Below are positions 43,536 to 52,657 of a stretch of DNA of 58,143 nucleotides, piece by piece. Within the stretch, counting starts at the first letter, position 1. Each line of letters begins with the position of its first letter. A model generated the notes under the pieces. That model was given only the letters and a program-made list of their open reading frames with translations, searched no databases and was not told the DNA's origin. This DNA is from DATJHM01 sp035493895 (GTDB lineage Bacteria; Chloroflexota; Ktedonobacteria; Ktedonobacterales; Ktedonobacteraceae): contig DATJHM010000260.1 in NCBI GenBank assembly GCA_035493895.1, positions 1 through 58,143 of the forward strand, given 5' to 3'. Made by a program: the position numbers and the translations under genes.

Positions 43536-44985
43536 AATCCTGGCCATCCCTATTGCTTCGAGTATCATGGAGACGCAACCGATCATTCTCATCCTGCTCT
43601 TCCTGGAACCGACGCTGCTGAATGTGCAAAACGGACAACTCCCGATCAATCAGGTTGTCTTGACGCTGGTTCTGCTCTGTATGCAATGGTGGGCGTGGTT
43701 GGCGCAATACGTTCTGGCAGGTGAAGAGCAGGCGACACGCGCACGTGTGCTCCATATAGCCGGACTGGTCGTGGCGCTGGTCGTGTCCATTCTCATCACT
43801 ATCTATACAGCAGAAAATATCGTTTTCGATCTTATCGTCAATATTGGCATCGTGCTCTGGGCCTGGAAGCGCGGCCTCGATCGTACGCATATCAATCTGA
43901 ACGAGGAGCAACTTACCCGGGCTTTCCGCTTTGGCTTTATTATCACCATCACCTTGCTCACCTTCATGCTGGTCTTCTCCGGCCAATCTTTTACTCTCCC
44001 TATCGCCGTTCTGGCGCAAGCGCTGCCACTCTTCTTTCTCAGTGGTCTGCTCTCCCTTTCGCTCACCCGCCTGCTGCAAATTCAAAAAGAGCAGGCGCGG
44101 CATCCTACTGGCAAAAAAGATCCCACCCGCTCCTGGGCTCTTACCCTCATGGGCCTATGGATCGCCACAGTAGTTGTGGCCCTCGCCCTGGAAACCTTCT
44201 CTTTCACACTTGTTGAACGCATTCTCATACCAATCTGGAACTTGCTGGGCACAATCGTCATCTGGATCCTCGAAATAGTGTTCTTTCTCATCTCGAGCAT
44301 CCTCAACTTTTTCTTCCATCCATCATCTGGCGGTGCTATACCTCCAATCATCAATAGCACCCCGATGAAACGGCCTGTACCGCCACCTCAGCCCAAAGTA
44401 CCTGGCATGTCACCGGAACTGATACTCATCGGTCGTATCGCTCTGCTGGTGCTGGCTGTCGTGGCGGTGCTGCTCTTTGTGCGGCTGGTGCTCGCTCGTC
44501 TAAAGACGCGGGTAGAGAATGACGCTGAGGAAGAGGAGCGGGAGAGCCTGGATATTGGCGCAATTCTGCAAGAGCGGCGCGAAGAACGGCAGAAGAGAAG
44601 GCAGAAACAGGCAGCATTTGCGCTGGAGCCGCTGGACCCACACTCAGCTCGAGCTCGCTACCGCGAAATGCTCATTGCGCTACAAGAGGATGGCGCGGGC
44701 CTGTCACGACAAGCAACCGAGACGCCCCAGGAATATCAGCAACGGCTTGCCCTGGCAATCAAAACCGCCCCACCATCAATTGGTCAACCTTCGCCAGAGG
44801 CACCAGCCGAACTCGCGATACTGGAAGAACTCACACAGGCCTATACACATGAACGCTATGGTATCAGATCGCTTGCACAATCTGAACAGAATTATCTGGG
44901 GACCTGGGTTCCACATCTGATTCAACGCCTGTACCGTCCTAAACCAGTGGCACAGAAACAGAGCGAGGATCGCTGGGGAATGTAG
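43462..44985 (+). CDS. multi-helix membrane protein with DUF4129-like C-terminal domain
   Basis: A 507-residue protein from an ATG that follows GGAAGGGAG and overlaps the DUF58 gene by 74 bases. It has about eight membrane helices (about 20-270), a Pro-rich loop, one more helix (about 320-345), a strongly charged coil (EEEERESLDIGAILQERREERQKRR, read in parts) and a C-terminal domain typical of DUF4129 (ARARYREMLIALQEDG, ETPQEYQQRLA, ELTQAYTHERYG). In many operons this is fused to a transglutaminase domain; here no transglutaminase motif (Cys-His-Asp) is visible. It ends the MoxR operon and is followed by a terminator. Confidence 0.88.
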   Translation: MNSSPQSMKDSTQAAPAQQPFNWIEILAIPIASSIMETQPIILILLFLEPTLLNVQNGQLPINQVVLTLVLLCMQWWAWLAQYVLAGEEQATRARVLHIAGLVVALVVSILITIYTAENIVFDLIVNIGIVLWAWKRGLDRTHINLNEEQLTRAFRFGFIITITLLTFMLVFSGQSFTLPIAVLAQALPLFFLSGLLSLSLTRLLQIQKEQARHPTGKKDPTRSWALTLMGLWIATVVVALALETFSFTLVERILIPIWNLLGTIVIWILEIVFFLISSILNFFFHPSSGGAIPPIINSTPMKRPVPPPQPKVPGMSPELILIGRIALLVLAVVAVLLFVRLVLARLKTRVENDAEEEERESLDIGAILQERREERQKRRQKQAAFALEPLDPHSARARYREMLIALQEDGAGLSRQATETPQEYQQRLALAIKTAPPSIGQPSPEAPAELAILEELTQAYTHERYGIRSLAQSEQNYLGTWVPHLIQRLYRPKPVAQKQSEDRWGM

Positions 44986-44987
44986 AA

Positions 44988-45029
44988 ACAAAAAAAGCAG
45001 CCACCTGAGGGGCGACTGCTTTTTTTGTG
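44988..45029. terminator. bidirectional rho-independent terminator
   Basis: AAAAAAGCAG pairs with CTGCTTTTTT, with a G/C-rich inner loop between them. It separates the DUF4129 gene from the convergent DUF4870 gene and has T-runs in both directions. Confidence 0.9.
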
Positions 45030-45044
45030 TTTGCGGGACAAAGC

Positions 45045-45710
45045 TTACAATTTGAGCACACCCGTATCGACATAACGCTGAGCAATATCGCCAATGTAAG
45101 GAAGCTTGAATGTCTTGCCCTGGAAAGCATTGACCATACAAATGATCCAACCAACAAGAAAGGCAATGCTCACCAGTCCTACCAGGCAACTGAAAATAGA
45201 GCCAAGGTAAAGTGGCAAAAAACTGATGAAAATTCTCAAGACAATGGTAATCACAGACGCAGATGCAGAGAAAAGCAGCGATTGCATCGCATTGAAGCGC
45301 ACAAAACGATTCTGCTTCTCAAGCAAAATGAATATCAGGCCTGTGACCCAACCAAAGACATAGCTCAGTCCAGCGGCGACATTTTGCGAGAGGCCACTAG
45401 AGGTCGGGCCATTGGGTGCTCCATAGGGCTGCTGGTAACCGTATTGTTGCTGCCCATAGGGCGGCTGCTGCTGTTGACCATAGGGTGGCTGCCCATAGGG
45501 CGGCTGTTGCGGCTGGCCATATTGTGGCTGCTCATAGGGCGGCTGCTGCGGCTGGCCATAAGGCGGGGGCTGTTGTTGGCCATAGCCGCCTTGCTGACCA
45601 TATTGCTGCCCACTATAAGGATCGGTTGGTTGAGGATTATAGCCACCACTGTATGGCCCCGAATTGGGATATTGACCCTGTTGATTAGGATCCTGGCCCT
45701 GGTAACTCAT
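45045..45710 (-). CDS. DUF4870 membrane protein with YGQ/P-rich N-terminal tail
   Basis: A 221-residue protein. The first 105 residues consist of Tyr-Gly-Gln-Pro repeats (for example YGQPQQPPYEQPQYGQPQQ), low in charge and likely disordered. The second half has three to four membrane helices with the DUF4870 features LSYVFGWVTGLIFILLE and RFVRFNAMQSLLF. Proteins of this kind are common in Gram-positive bacteria; the role is not known. The repeat tail is likely cytoplasmic and could promote self-association, which is inference. AGAGGT precedes the ATG. Confidence 0.87.
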   Translation of the reverse strand: MSYQGQDPNQQGQYPNSGPYSGGYNPQPTDPYSGQQYGQQGGYGQQQPPPYGQPQQPPYEQPQYGQPQQPPYGQPPYGQQQQPPYGQQQYGYQQPYGAPNGPTSSGLSQNVAAGLSYVFGWVTGLIFILLEKQNRFVRFNAMQSLLFSASASVITIVLRIFISFLPLYLGSIFSCLVGLVSIAFLVGWIICMVNAFQGKTFKLPYIGDIAQRYVDTGVLKL

Positions 45711-45820
45711 AGTAATACCTCTCTTTGTTTATTAAAAACATAAGTCCATGAAGCAAGAGACAGTGTACTGCCCCCCTTACCTGACAACATGAAAAAGTCC
45801 GGCGCTTCACGCACATCACT

Positions 45821-45849
45821 TTGTCTAATTCATCACATTTGCATATATT
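45821..45849 (+). promoter_or_regulatory. candidate sigma-70 type promoter in the spacer after lon
   Basis: TTGTCT and TATATT are exactly 17 bases apart on the plus strand, in a spacer where no plus-strand gene starts. Confidence 0.5.
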
Positions 45850-45856
45850 ACGTAAC

Positions 45857-45966
45857 AATAGCCAAAGAGTTGGGGCCGCGTAACAGGTCCGGGAAAACAG
45901 TTTCGCGAACAGCCTCTTGCTCGAGAGCAGGTAAGTAACGGGAAAAAGCTACTTACCTGTTTTTTC
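45857..45966 (+). ncRNA. candidate small RNA of unknown class
   Basis: A transcript begun by the promoter at 45821-45849 would be about 110 bases long and end at the perfect stem-loop at 45928-45959 with its run of T. Inside are further potential stems (TTTCGCGAA near 45900 and GCTCGAGAGC at 45920). It does not match 6S, SRP, tmRNA or RNase P core motifs by eye. The case rests on promoter and terminator only. Confidence 0.45.
45928..45966 (+). terminator. rho-independent terminator on the plus strand
   Basis: CAGGTAAGTA pairs perfectly with TACTTACCTG over a 12-base loop and is followed by TTTTTTC. The T-run is on the plus strand, so it does not fit lon (minus strand, ending at 45998), although the hairpin could also mark the end of the lon message. 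Confidence 0.85.
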
Positions 45967-45997
45967 TTACTACTAGTATAACGAGTGAAACAGCAAA

Positions 45998-48619
45998 TTA
46001 TAAAGGATCACTTGAGTCACGCTTAGAGCGAGCAGAAGGATAGGTGCTATGTTTATCAGTTTCAGAAGTAGATCGCAAAAATGTGGAAGAATCGCCTTCA
46101 CTCCCCTCATTCGCCCCCTGTTCATCTGCGGAGATACCGGAGCGATGAGCATGTGATTCGTGATGCGTTGGCGTCAGGCGCTCATCCAGGAGTAGAGGCA
46201 CAGGTTCATCGTTGATCGTCTCTTGCTTCTCATCGCCAGGTTCCTCTGGCAACAAAGCGGCATCAATTACTTGATCCATATTATCCACAAGAATAAAGTG
46301 TACCCGCTGGCGAATCTTCGCAGGGATTTCAGCAAGCTCCTTTTTATTCTCAGTAGGAATAATCAAGTACGTAATATTCGCCTGTTGAGCTGCAAGTACC
46401 TTTTCTTTCAGTCCCCCAATAGGCAAAACACTACCCAGCAGCGTCACTTCCCCGGTCATCGCCAGATTATTGCGAACCGCACGATGGGTCAGGGCCGAGA
46501 CCAGAGCGGTTGCAATTGTAATGCCGGCAGAGGGACCATCTTTTGGTAAAGCATTGTCAGGCAAATGAATATGGAGATCAGTTGTATCCTGAAAGTTGGG
46601 ATCGATATGGAGCTCTTTAGCGCGTGTACGAATATAAGAAAGAGCTGCCATGGCCGACTCGCGCATCACATCGCCAAGCTGGCCAGTCACCATCAGATCA
46701 CCCTTTCCCACCATCGTCACCACCTCCACAGGAAGTGTCAGCCCCCCCATCTCAGTCACGCCCAGACCCATTGCCGCTCCAATCTGACTGCGCTGGAGAG
46801 GTGGGGCATTATTATAGCGGGGAGTACCGAGATATTGTTCGAGATTACTCGCCGTCAGGCGCAAATGCGTGCTTGGCTTTTCGAGCACACGTATCGCAGC
46901 CTTACGACAGACATTGGCAAGTTGCCGTTCCAGATTGCGCACGCCAGCTTCACGAGTATAATCGGTCACAATACGCTGCATCGTCGCCTGGGGAATTTTC
47001 ACCTGATCCGGCGTCAGGCCATGTTCGTGCAATACCTTAGGAAAGAGATGCCGCAGACCGATATTGACCTTCTCCTCCAGCATATAGCCGGGCAGATCAA
47101 TGATATCCATACGATCAGCCAGAGGGCGGGGAATCTGATACTTCACATTGCCAGTACAGATAAAGAATACCTCTGAGAGATCGAAGGGAAGCTCCATATA
47201 ATGATCAGTGAACGTGTTATTTTGTTGCGAGTCAAGCACCTCCAGGAGTGCTGCCGCAGGATCACCACGGTACTCTGAAGAAAGCTTGTCGATCTCATCG
47301 AGCAAGAAGACCGGATTACGGACCCCAACTGTCTTCATACTCTGAATAATGCGACCCGGCAGAGCGCCAACGTACGTCCGTCGATGTCCGCGAATCTCAG
47401 CTTCGTCATGCACACCACCCAGCGAGATACGCGCGAACTTGCGACCAAGAGCGCGTGCAATAGACTGACCAAGCGAGGTCTTACCAACGCCCGGAGGGCC
47501 GATGAAACAGAGGATCTGGCCCTGACTGCTATCGCGATCAACGCCGCCATTGCGCTCCAGCATCTTCTGGCGCAGCTGGCGAACAGCCAGAAACTCGATA
47601 ATACGTTTTTTGATCCCTTCCAGACCATAGTGATCCTCATCGAGCACGCGACGAGTAACTTCGAGATCGAACGTATCCTGACTGCGTTCCGTCCAGGGGA
47701 GGGCGAGCACCCAGTCAATATAAGAGCGAATCACCGTAAGCTCAGCAGATTGAGAGGGCGTGCGTTCCAGACGATCAATCTCTTTGCGCACCTTCAGTTC
47801 CGCCTCAGAGGGCAAAGACTTCTCTTTCAGTCTGGTCCGCAGATCATCAGCCTCAGAGGAAACCTCCATGCCCAATTCTTCTTGAATAGCACGAAGCTGC
47901 TCACGCAGATAAAATTCCTTCTGCGTACGATCAACCTGAGAGCGAACACGGCTACGAATAGTACCTTCAAGCTCAAGGATTTCAATCTCATTGCCCATAA
48001 TCACACAGATCTTCTCCAGGCGTTCTACAGAGTCGAGCGTTTCGAGAAGATCCTGCTGTTGCTCCATATCAGTTACCAGGTGAGCAGCGAGGGTGTCGGA
48101 CAAACGAGAGGTAGTTTTGAGGGCGACAATAGAATTAATATCTTCGACGGAAAAGCGTCGATTAAGCTGAGCATAGCGTTCGAATAAATTAGTAGCATGG
48201 CGTACCAGAGCATCGGCCTGAGGTCCCTTCACCTGAGTTTCAGGGGCCACCTCAACCTTCACACGCATAAAAGGCTCTTCGTCGACATACTCTTCAATGC
48301 GCACCCGGCTCACGCCTTTGAGCAGAACCTGAAGGCTACCATCCTGTTGACGATGCATCGTCGACACTTCGACAAGAGTGCCGAAAGAAAAGACATCCTT
48401 AGGTTGTGGATCATCAAGGTCGGCATTGCGCTGAGTAGCAGTAACGAGCATACGATCCGAGCGCATCATCGCCTCTTCAATAGCACGCACGCTCTTTTCG
48501 CGTGCTATTTGTAGGGCATGACGATTATGCGGAAACGCAACGATGTTTATTAACGCCACCAGAGGATAAGCATATTCGTGTTGCTCTTGCGCAGCATTCG
48601 GGCGTTCCAGTTCATTCAT
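45998..48619 (-). CDS. lon: ATP-dependent protease Lon
   Basis: An 873-residue AAA+ serine protease that degrades damaged and regulatory proteins. The N-terminal substrate domain (about 15-210) is followed by AAA motifs: Walker A FIGPPGVGKTSLGQ (about 370), Walker B VFLLDEIDKLS, and sensor region QIPRPLADRMDIIDLPGY. The protease has the catalytic Ser in KDGPSAGITIATAL and Lys in GGLKEKVLAA. The last 70 residues after the protease are polar and rich in Ser, Asp and His, an extension beyond the usual 800 residues. The ribosome-binding site is weak (AGGAGA, 15 bases ahead). It is third in the minus-strand run tig, clpX, lon. Confidence 0.97.
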   Translation of the reverse strand: MNELERPNAAQEQHEYAYPLVALINIVAFPHNRHALQIAREKSVRAIEEAMMRSDRMLVTATQRNADLDDPQPKDVFSFGTLVEVSTMHRQQDGSLQVLLKGVSRVRIEEYVDEEPFMRVKVEVAPETQVKGPQADALVRHATNLFERYAQLNRRFSVEDINSIVALKTTSRLSDTLAAHLVTDMEQQQDLLETLDSVERLEKICVIMGNEIEILELEGTIRSRVRSQVDRTQKEFYLREQLRAIQEELGMEVSSEADDLRTRLKEKSLPSEAELKVRKEIDRLERTPSQSAELTVIRSYIDWVLALPWTERSQDTFDLEVTRRVLDEDHYGLEGIKKRIIEFLAVRQLRQKMLERNGGVDRDSSQGQILCFIGPPGVGKTSLGQSIARALGRKFARISLGGVHDEAEIRGHRRTYVGALPGRIIQSMKTVGVRNPVFLLDEIDKLSSEYRGDPAAALLEVLDSQQNNTFTDHYMELPFDLSEVFFICTGNVKYQIPRPLADRMDIIDLPGYMLEEKVNIGLRHLFPKVLHEHGLTPDQVKIPQATMQRIVTDYTREAGVRNLERQLANVCRKAAIRVLEKPSTHLRLTASNLEQYLGTPRYNNAPPLQRSQIGAAMGLGVTEMGGLTLPVEVVTMVGKGDLMVTGQLGDVMRESAMAALSYIRTRAKELHIDPNFQDTTDLHIHLPDNALPKDGPSAGITIATALVSALTHRAVRNNLAMTGEVTLLGSVLPIGGLKEKVLAAQQANITYLIIPTENKKELAEIPAKIRQRVHFILVDNMDQVIDAALLPEEPGDEKQETINDEPVPLLLDERLTPTHHESHAHRSGISADEQGANEGSEGDSSTFLRSTSETDKHSTYPSARSKRDSSDPL

Positions 48620-48686
48620 TGGGCTTCGCCTGTCTCTCCTAACTGTTTAGCCACTGCCAGGCATCGCGAAAAAGGATGAGCCTACC

Positions 48687-49985
48687 TTAAGCAGACTCAT
48701 CCTCAAAAGTGTTGGCGCGATCGCTTCTTGTCACAAGCAGAGGCTTATTATGTGAAGTAATCACATCCCCATTGATGACCACCTTCTTGACATCGGCTCG
48801 GGACGGGATCTCATACATCACATCGAGCAAGACATTCTCGATAATCGTACGCAGGCCACGAGCGCCAGTCTTTTGTTTCAGAGCACCTTCAGCAGCCGCA
48901 TCAAGGGCATCGTTGGTAAAAACGAGTTCAACGCGATCCAATTGTAAAAACTTCTGAAACTGCTTGATAATTGCATTTTTCGGCTCAGTCAGAATACGGA
49001 TAAGGGCTGCTTTATCAAGATTATCCAGAGAGACCTCCACAGGCAGACGACCCACAAATTCAGGGATCAAGCCATATTTGAGAAGGTCATCGGGAATAAG
49101 TTGCGCCAGAACAGATAATTTGGGCTCGGTCTCAGAAGGAGACTCCTCTACCACCGCTTTGGCACGGAAGCCCATCATCTTATTGCTTCCCAGGCGCTGC
49201 TCAACGATTTTCTCCAGACCTTCAAAAGCGCCACCACAAATAAAGAGAATATTTGCGGTATTAATCTGAATAAAATCTTGATGGGGATGCTTACGCCCTC
49301 CCTGAGGAGGAACATTTGCAATCGTACCTTCAATAATTTTCAAGAGAGCCTGCTGAACTCCTTCGCCTGAGACATCGCGTGTAATCGAAGGATTATCCGA
49401 CTTGCGGGCAATCTTATCGATCTCATCGATGTAGACAATACCACGTTCAGCGCGGGCAACATCAAAATCTGCCGTCTGGATCAAACGCAGGAGAATATTC
49501 TCCACGTCTTCACCAACATAGCCAGCTTCAGTCAAAGCAGTCGCATCGGCAATGCAGAAGGGCACATCCAGAACCTTGGCCAGCGTTTGCGCAAGCAACG
49601 TCTTACCGCTACCTGTCGGACCGATCATCAGGATATTACTCTTCCCAAGCTCAACATCTTCGACCTGCATCCCCACCCCAATGCGCTTGTAGTGGTTATA
49701 CACAGCCACGGAGAGCGCCTTTTTGGCGCGCTCCTGACCGATAACATAGGTGCTCAGTTGCTCATAAATCTTCTTAGGAGTGGGGATCTTGCCAGCTTGC
49801 AGGCGCGGTTTGGCGACAGTGGCCTGTTCTTCTTCGATGATTTCTCGACAGAGATCAATACACTCATCGCAGATATAGACGCCCCCAGGACCGGCAATTA
49901 AACGCTGCACCTGATCCTGGCTTTTGCCACAGAATGAGCAACGATAGGTCGTTCGCATATTTTTCGAATTTGCCACGTCTGTCAC
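48687..49985 (-). CDS. clpX: ATP-dependent unfoldase ClpX
   Basis: A 432-residue AAA+ unfoldase of the ClpXP protease. The N-terminal zinc domain has four Cys (YRCSFCGKS and YICDECIDLC). Walker A is GPTGSGKTLLAQ, Walker B is GIVYIDEIDKIA, the RKH substrate loop is PPQGGRKHPHQDF, and the ClpP-docking loop reads KMMGFRAK, where family members have IGF. The end has the sensor-2 region TGARGLRTIIENVL. Two GTG starts (49985 and 49976) are possible; AGGAAAG fits the second better. It lies 40 bases after tig and 67 before lon. No clpP is next to it. Confidence 0.97.
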   Translation of the reverse strand: MTDVANSKNMRTTYRCSFCGKSQDQVQRLIAGPGGVYICDECIDLCREIIEEEQATVAKPRLQAGKIPTPKKIYEQLSTYVIGQERAKKALSVAVYNHYKRIGVGMQVEDVELGKSNILMIGPTGSGKTLLAQTLAKVLDVPFCIADATALTEAGYVGEDVENILLRLIQTADFDVARAERGIVYIDEIDKIARKSDNPSITRDVSGEGVQQALLKIIEGTIANVPPQGGRKHPHQDFIQINTANILFICGGAFEGLEKIVEQRLGSNKMMGFRAKAVVEESPSETEPKLSVLAQLIPDDLLKYGLIPEFVGRLPVEVSLDNLDKAALIRILTEPKNAIIKQFQKFLQLDRVELVFTNDALDAAAEGALKQKTGARGLRTIIENVLLDVMYEIPSRADVKKVVINGDVITSHNKPLLVTRSDRANTFEDESA

Positions 49986-50025
49986 CTTTCCTGAGCATGC
50001 AACAAAGCGTTTGAATAGCGCATTT

Positions 50026-51483
50026 CTACTCTACAGTCTCAGTCGTTGAATCGCCTGGTAGAGGTGTTGCTGTTGCAGACGCCTCATTCTCACTCACCTC
50101 ACTAGTTACATTATGAGCATCAGCCGAAATGGCTTCACCAGCAAGGGCCGCAGACTGGGCATTCTCTTCGGCAACCTCTTCCGTCTCCTCTTCCTCGCTT
50201 ACGGCATCAGGATCAGGATCAGTTGTCAATTCCACCAGACGCGTCAGCACTTTTTCACGCCGGAAGCTCAGAAGCAAAGAACGCGTCTGCTCTTCATTGT
50301 TCGGCAAAGCTTGACCCGCTTGAGCATAGAAGCTGATCAGGGCTTCCAGCTCTTCCGATGAGACACCGATATTCTCACGTCTTGCCAGTTCATCCAGTAC
50401 AAGCTCTCGCTTCACGCGCTTTTCAGCATCGGGACGAATGTCTGCTTTGTACTCATCAAGTGACTTGCGCGTCATGAGCAAGTACTGATCCATCGAGAGG
50501 TGCTGCTCTTCCAGCATATGCCCCAGTTGATGCAGGATCTCGTCGACCTGCTCATCAACAAGCGCGGGATGGATCGTAAACTGAGACTGCTCGACGATAG
50601 CGTCAAGTGCCTTCTCACGCAGTTCCTCACGGATGGTACGCTTCTTGTTTTCAAGAATACTATCGCTGAGCCCCTTGGTGAGATCTTCGAAGCTCTCATA
50701 CTGCCCATCGCTTACCTTGCTCGCAAACTCGTCGTCCAGTTCAGGTAGGCGCTTGATTTCTATCTTGTGCACGGTAATCTCATAGTCACCTTGCTGGCCT
50801 GCGAGCTTCTCGTTGGTATAATCCTCAGGGATCGTAGTCGAGAAGGTTTTGCTCTCGCCTACGCTCATCCCAACGACCTGCTCATCCATGCCAGTGAACA
50901 GGCCAACACGCTCATTGGTCAATTCGAAAGGATTATCTTTGAGATCAGAGATCTTCTGCTCACCAGAGGTCAGTTTCAGATCGACCGTCACCCGATCATT
51001 ATATTCGGCGGGACGCTCGACCTCTTCATAGGTTGCCAGGCGGTTACGTAGCCTCTCCAGCTCGCTATCAACCTCCTCAGAGGTGACACTGGCTTCCTCT
51101 CGCTCAAAATGCAATGAGGCGTAATCAGAGAGCTCTACAGGTGTCAGGATCGGCACAGTTAGAGTAAAGTGATAGTCCTGCCCCATTTCAAAAACAGGAG
51201 CATCCAGCTTGGGCTGAGTAATGGGCGTCAGTTCATGCTCTTTGACCGTGTCACGATAAATATCCGTGATAAGATCGTCAAGACCTTCCTGGTAAATATA
51301 CTCTTTCCCCACGCGGCGTTCTAACAGAGAACGAGGAGCTTTGCCCCGGCGGAAACCCTGGATATCAACCTGTTTAACTAATTTGCGATATGCCTTATCT
51401 GAGGCTTTTTCCATCTCGTCCCAAGTCACATCAACGTTCAGGACCGCCTCACTTGTCGGCAATTTTTCAACCGAGACCTTCAC
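50026..51483 (-). CDS. tig: trigger factor, ribosome-associated chaperone
   Basis: A 485-residue protein folding factor. The N-terminal ribosome-binding domain includes the signature FRRGKAPRSLLERRVG (E. coli GFRxGKxP). The PPIase (FKBP-like) domain follows (about 165-250; TVDLKLTSGEQ and VGMSVGESKTFSTTIPEDY). The C-terminal arms are helical. The last 60 residues are acidic with Ala, Glu and Thr, longer than in E. coli. The start is a GTG 4-5 bases after GGAGG. It binds nascent chains at the exit tunnel. It leads the minus-strand run tig, clpX, lon. Confidence 0.96.
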   Translation of the reverse strand: MKVSVEKLPTSEAVLNVDVTWDEMEKASDKAYRKLVKQVDIQGFRRGKAPRSLLERRVGKEYIYQEGLDDLITDIYRDTVKEHELTPITQPKLDAPVFEMGQDYHFTLTVPILTPVELSDYASLHFEREEASVTSEEVDSELERLRNRLATYEEVERPAEYNDRVTVDLKLTSGEQKISDLKDNPFELTNERVGLFTGMDEQVVGMSVGESKTFSTTIPEDYTNEKLAGQQGDYEITVHKIEIKRLPELDDEFASKVSDGQYESFEDLTKGLSDSILENKKRTIREELREKALDAIVEQSQFTIHPALVDEQVDEILHQLGHMLEEQHLSMDQYLLMTRKSLDEYKADIRPDAEKRVKRELVLDELARRENIGVSSEELEALISFYAQAGQALPNNEEQTRSLLLSFRREKVLTRLVELTTDPDPDAVSEEEETEEVAEENAQSAALAGEAISADAHNVTSEVSENEASATATPLPGDSTTETVE

Positions 51484-51543
51484 ATTTCCTCCAACAAGTC
51501 ACTCTTAACTCATATATGTCAGGAAGGAGGCTCACCTAGAGAA

Positions 51544-51600
51544 GATTTACCTCTCTCCTACTTGATATTCTCAGAGAGGCGATTTACCCCTCCCCTATTT
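51544..51600. repeat. imperfect direct repeat upstream of tig
   Basis: GATTTACCTCTCTCCTACTT (51544-51563) and GATTTACCCCTCCCCTATTT (51581-51600) match at 16 of 20 bases, 37 bases apart. They lie 60-120 bases upstream of the tig start. Confidence 0.6.
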
Positions 51601-51826
51601 ACTGGATACCACTCATGACATAGTATCAGTATCTCTGCAAGAATAGCGAATCACTGTGGGAAGCGTAGAGAAGCAAATACCACCAGTAGACCACCCCACA
51701 ACAAAGCAAGCAATCCTCAAACTTGTATAGCAATCGTTACAACGTTGTGATTTATGTCTTGTGTGGGTTGCGTTTACGCTTGCCCACAAAGGGAAGCCAG
51801 ATCGGCCACCCTCTGTTCAGACAGCA

Positions 51827-51901
51827 TGGAGCGGGAGACGGGGATCGAACCCGCGACTTTCTCCTTGGCAAGGAGATGCTCTACCACTGAGCCACTCCCG
51901 C
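51827..51901 (-). tRNA. tRNA-Gly (anticodon GCC)
   Basis: The minus strand folds as a full cloverleaf: acceptor GCGGGAG/CTCCCGC, anticodon stem CTCCT/AGGAG with loop TGCCAA around GCC, and T-loop GGTTCGATCC. The 3' CCA is encoded after the discriminator base T. It lies 37 bases after tRNA-Leu in one transcript. Confidence 0.96.
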
Positions 51902-51938
51902 AAACTAAGGTTGCCAGGCTACAAAACTACCAGAAAGA

Positions 51939-52021
51939 TGGGCGGTGAGAGACTCGAACTCTCACGGTTCATCACCAACAGATCCTAAGTCTGCCCTGTC
52001 TACCAATTTCAGCAACCGCCC
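51939..52021 (-). tRNA. tRNA-Leu (anticodon TAG)
   Basis: A class II tRNA of 83 bases on the minus strand: acceptor GGGCGGT/ACCGCCC, D-arm with AAATTGGTAGACA, anticodon loop CTTAGGA, a long variable arm (TTGGTGATGAACCGTG) and T-loop AGTTCGAGTCT. The CCA is not encoded. Anticodon UAG reads CUN codons. Confidence 0.96.
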
Positions 52022-52066
52022 AGATTCCCAGAATCATTGTAGGAGTAGAATATTTCCCACTTGAGG

Positions 52067-52096
52067 ATAATACATCAGTGACTTCCCAACTGTCAA
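52067..52096 (-). promoter_or_regulatory. promoter of the tRNA-Leu/tRNA-Gly unit
   Basis: On the minus strand TTGACA (52096-52091) and TATTAT (52072-52067) are 18 bases apart, about 45 bases before the tRNA-Leu 5' end. Both hexamers are close to consensus. Confidence 0.8.
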
Positions 52097-52657
52097 GACA
52101 ATTCCTCCCTGTATGACATTTGGCCTCACACTCTGCCCGTACCTTCCACAAAAACTGGTATCCACCTACTCTTAATATATCCACACGAAAAACATTGCAT
52201 CACACGTTTCTTTCTACAAGAAAACGATGACGACGCTCAATGCCTTCCCTTTTTGCTCTTTGTTCTACCTGAGCTATTGCTTTTTCTCTGTTTCATCAGC
52301 TATTTTATCTTGCTACCAATGATAAACACCCTGGAAGCGATTTTATTCCCGTCGCTGAAAAGCTTTATGGCTATTTTCTTGAGAAACAGCGGTTTCATTT
52401 ATATACTAATGTATTGCATCCATCTTTCATCCAATACCATTTTACAACGCTTCTGACGTTCTTTCACGTTTCATGATATTCTCACCATTTCTCTCTTTTC
52501 ACAGTCAATGTACACATACATTTCTATATTGATGCATAAGAAAGGAGTATAGTAGTAATAAAGTACTTGCTGTTTTGATGGCATTTTATGCGGTAAATAA
52601 TGAATGACTCCCAACTTCCGAACAATTTATAATTACCTGTCATTGAGGAGGACATCT
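52097..52657. other. intergenic region upstream of the S53 peptidase
   Basis: No gene is supported. A T-rich hydrophobic open frame at 52253-52456 has no ribosome-binding site. AAAGGAG at about 52539-52545 is not followed by a good start codon in range. GAGGAGGA at 52645 sets the peptidase GTG at 52658. Confidence 0.5.

Noticed and set aside
45880..45920. CAGGTCCGG in the candidate small RNA as a sign of SRP RNA
   Set aside because: The conserved GGAAG...AGCAGCC part of the SRP hairpin is not present in the right order.
51754..51948. Plus-strand frame with the sequence RETGIEPATFSLARR over the tRNA-Gly gene
   Set aside because: This is the well-known false protein produced by reading the antisense strand of tRNA genes.
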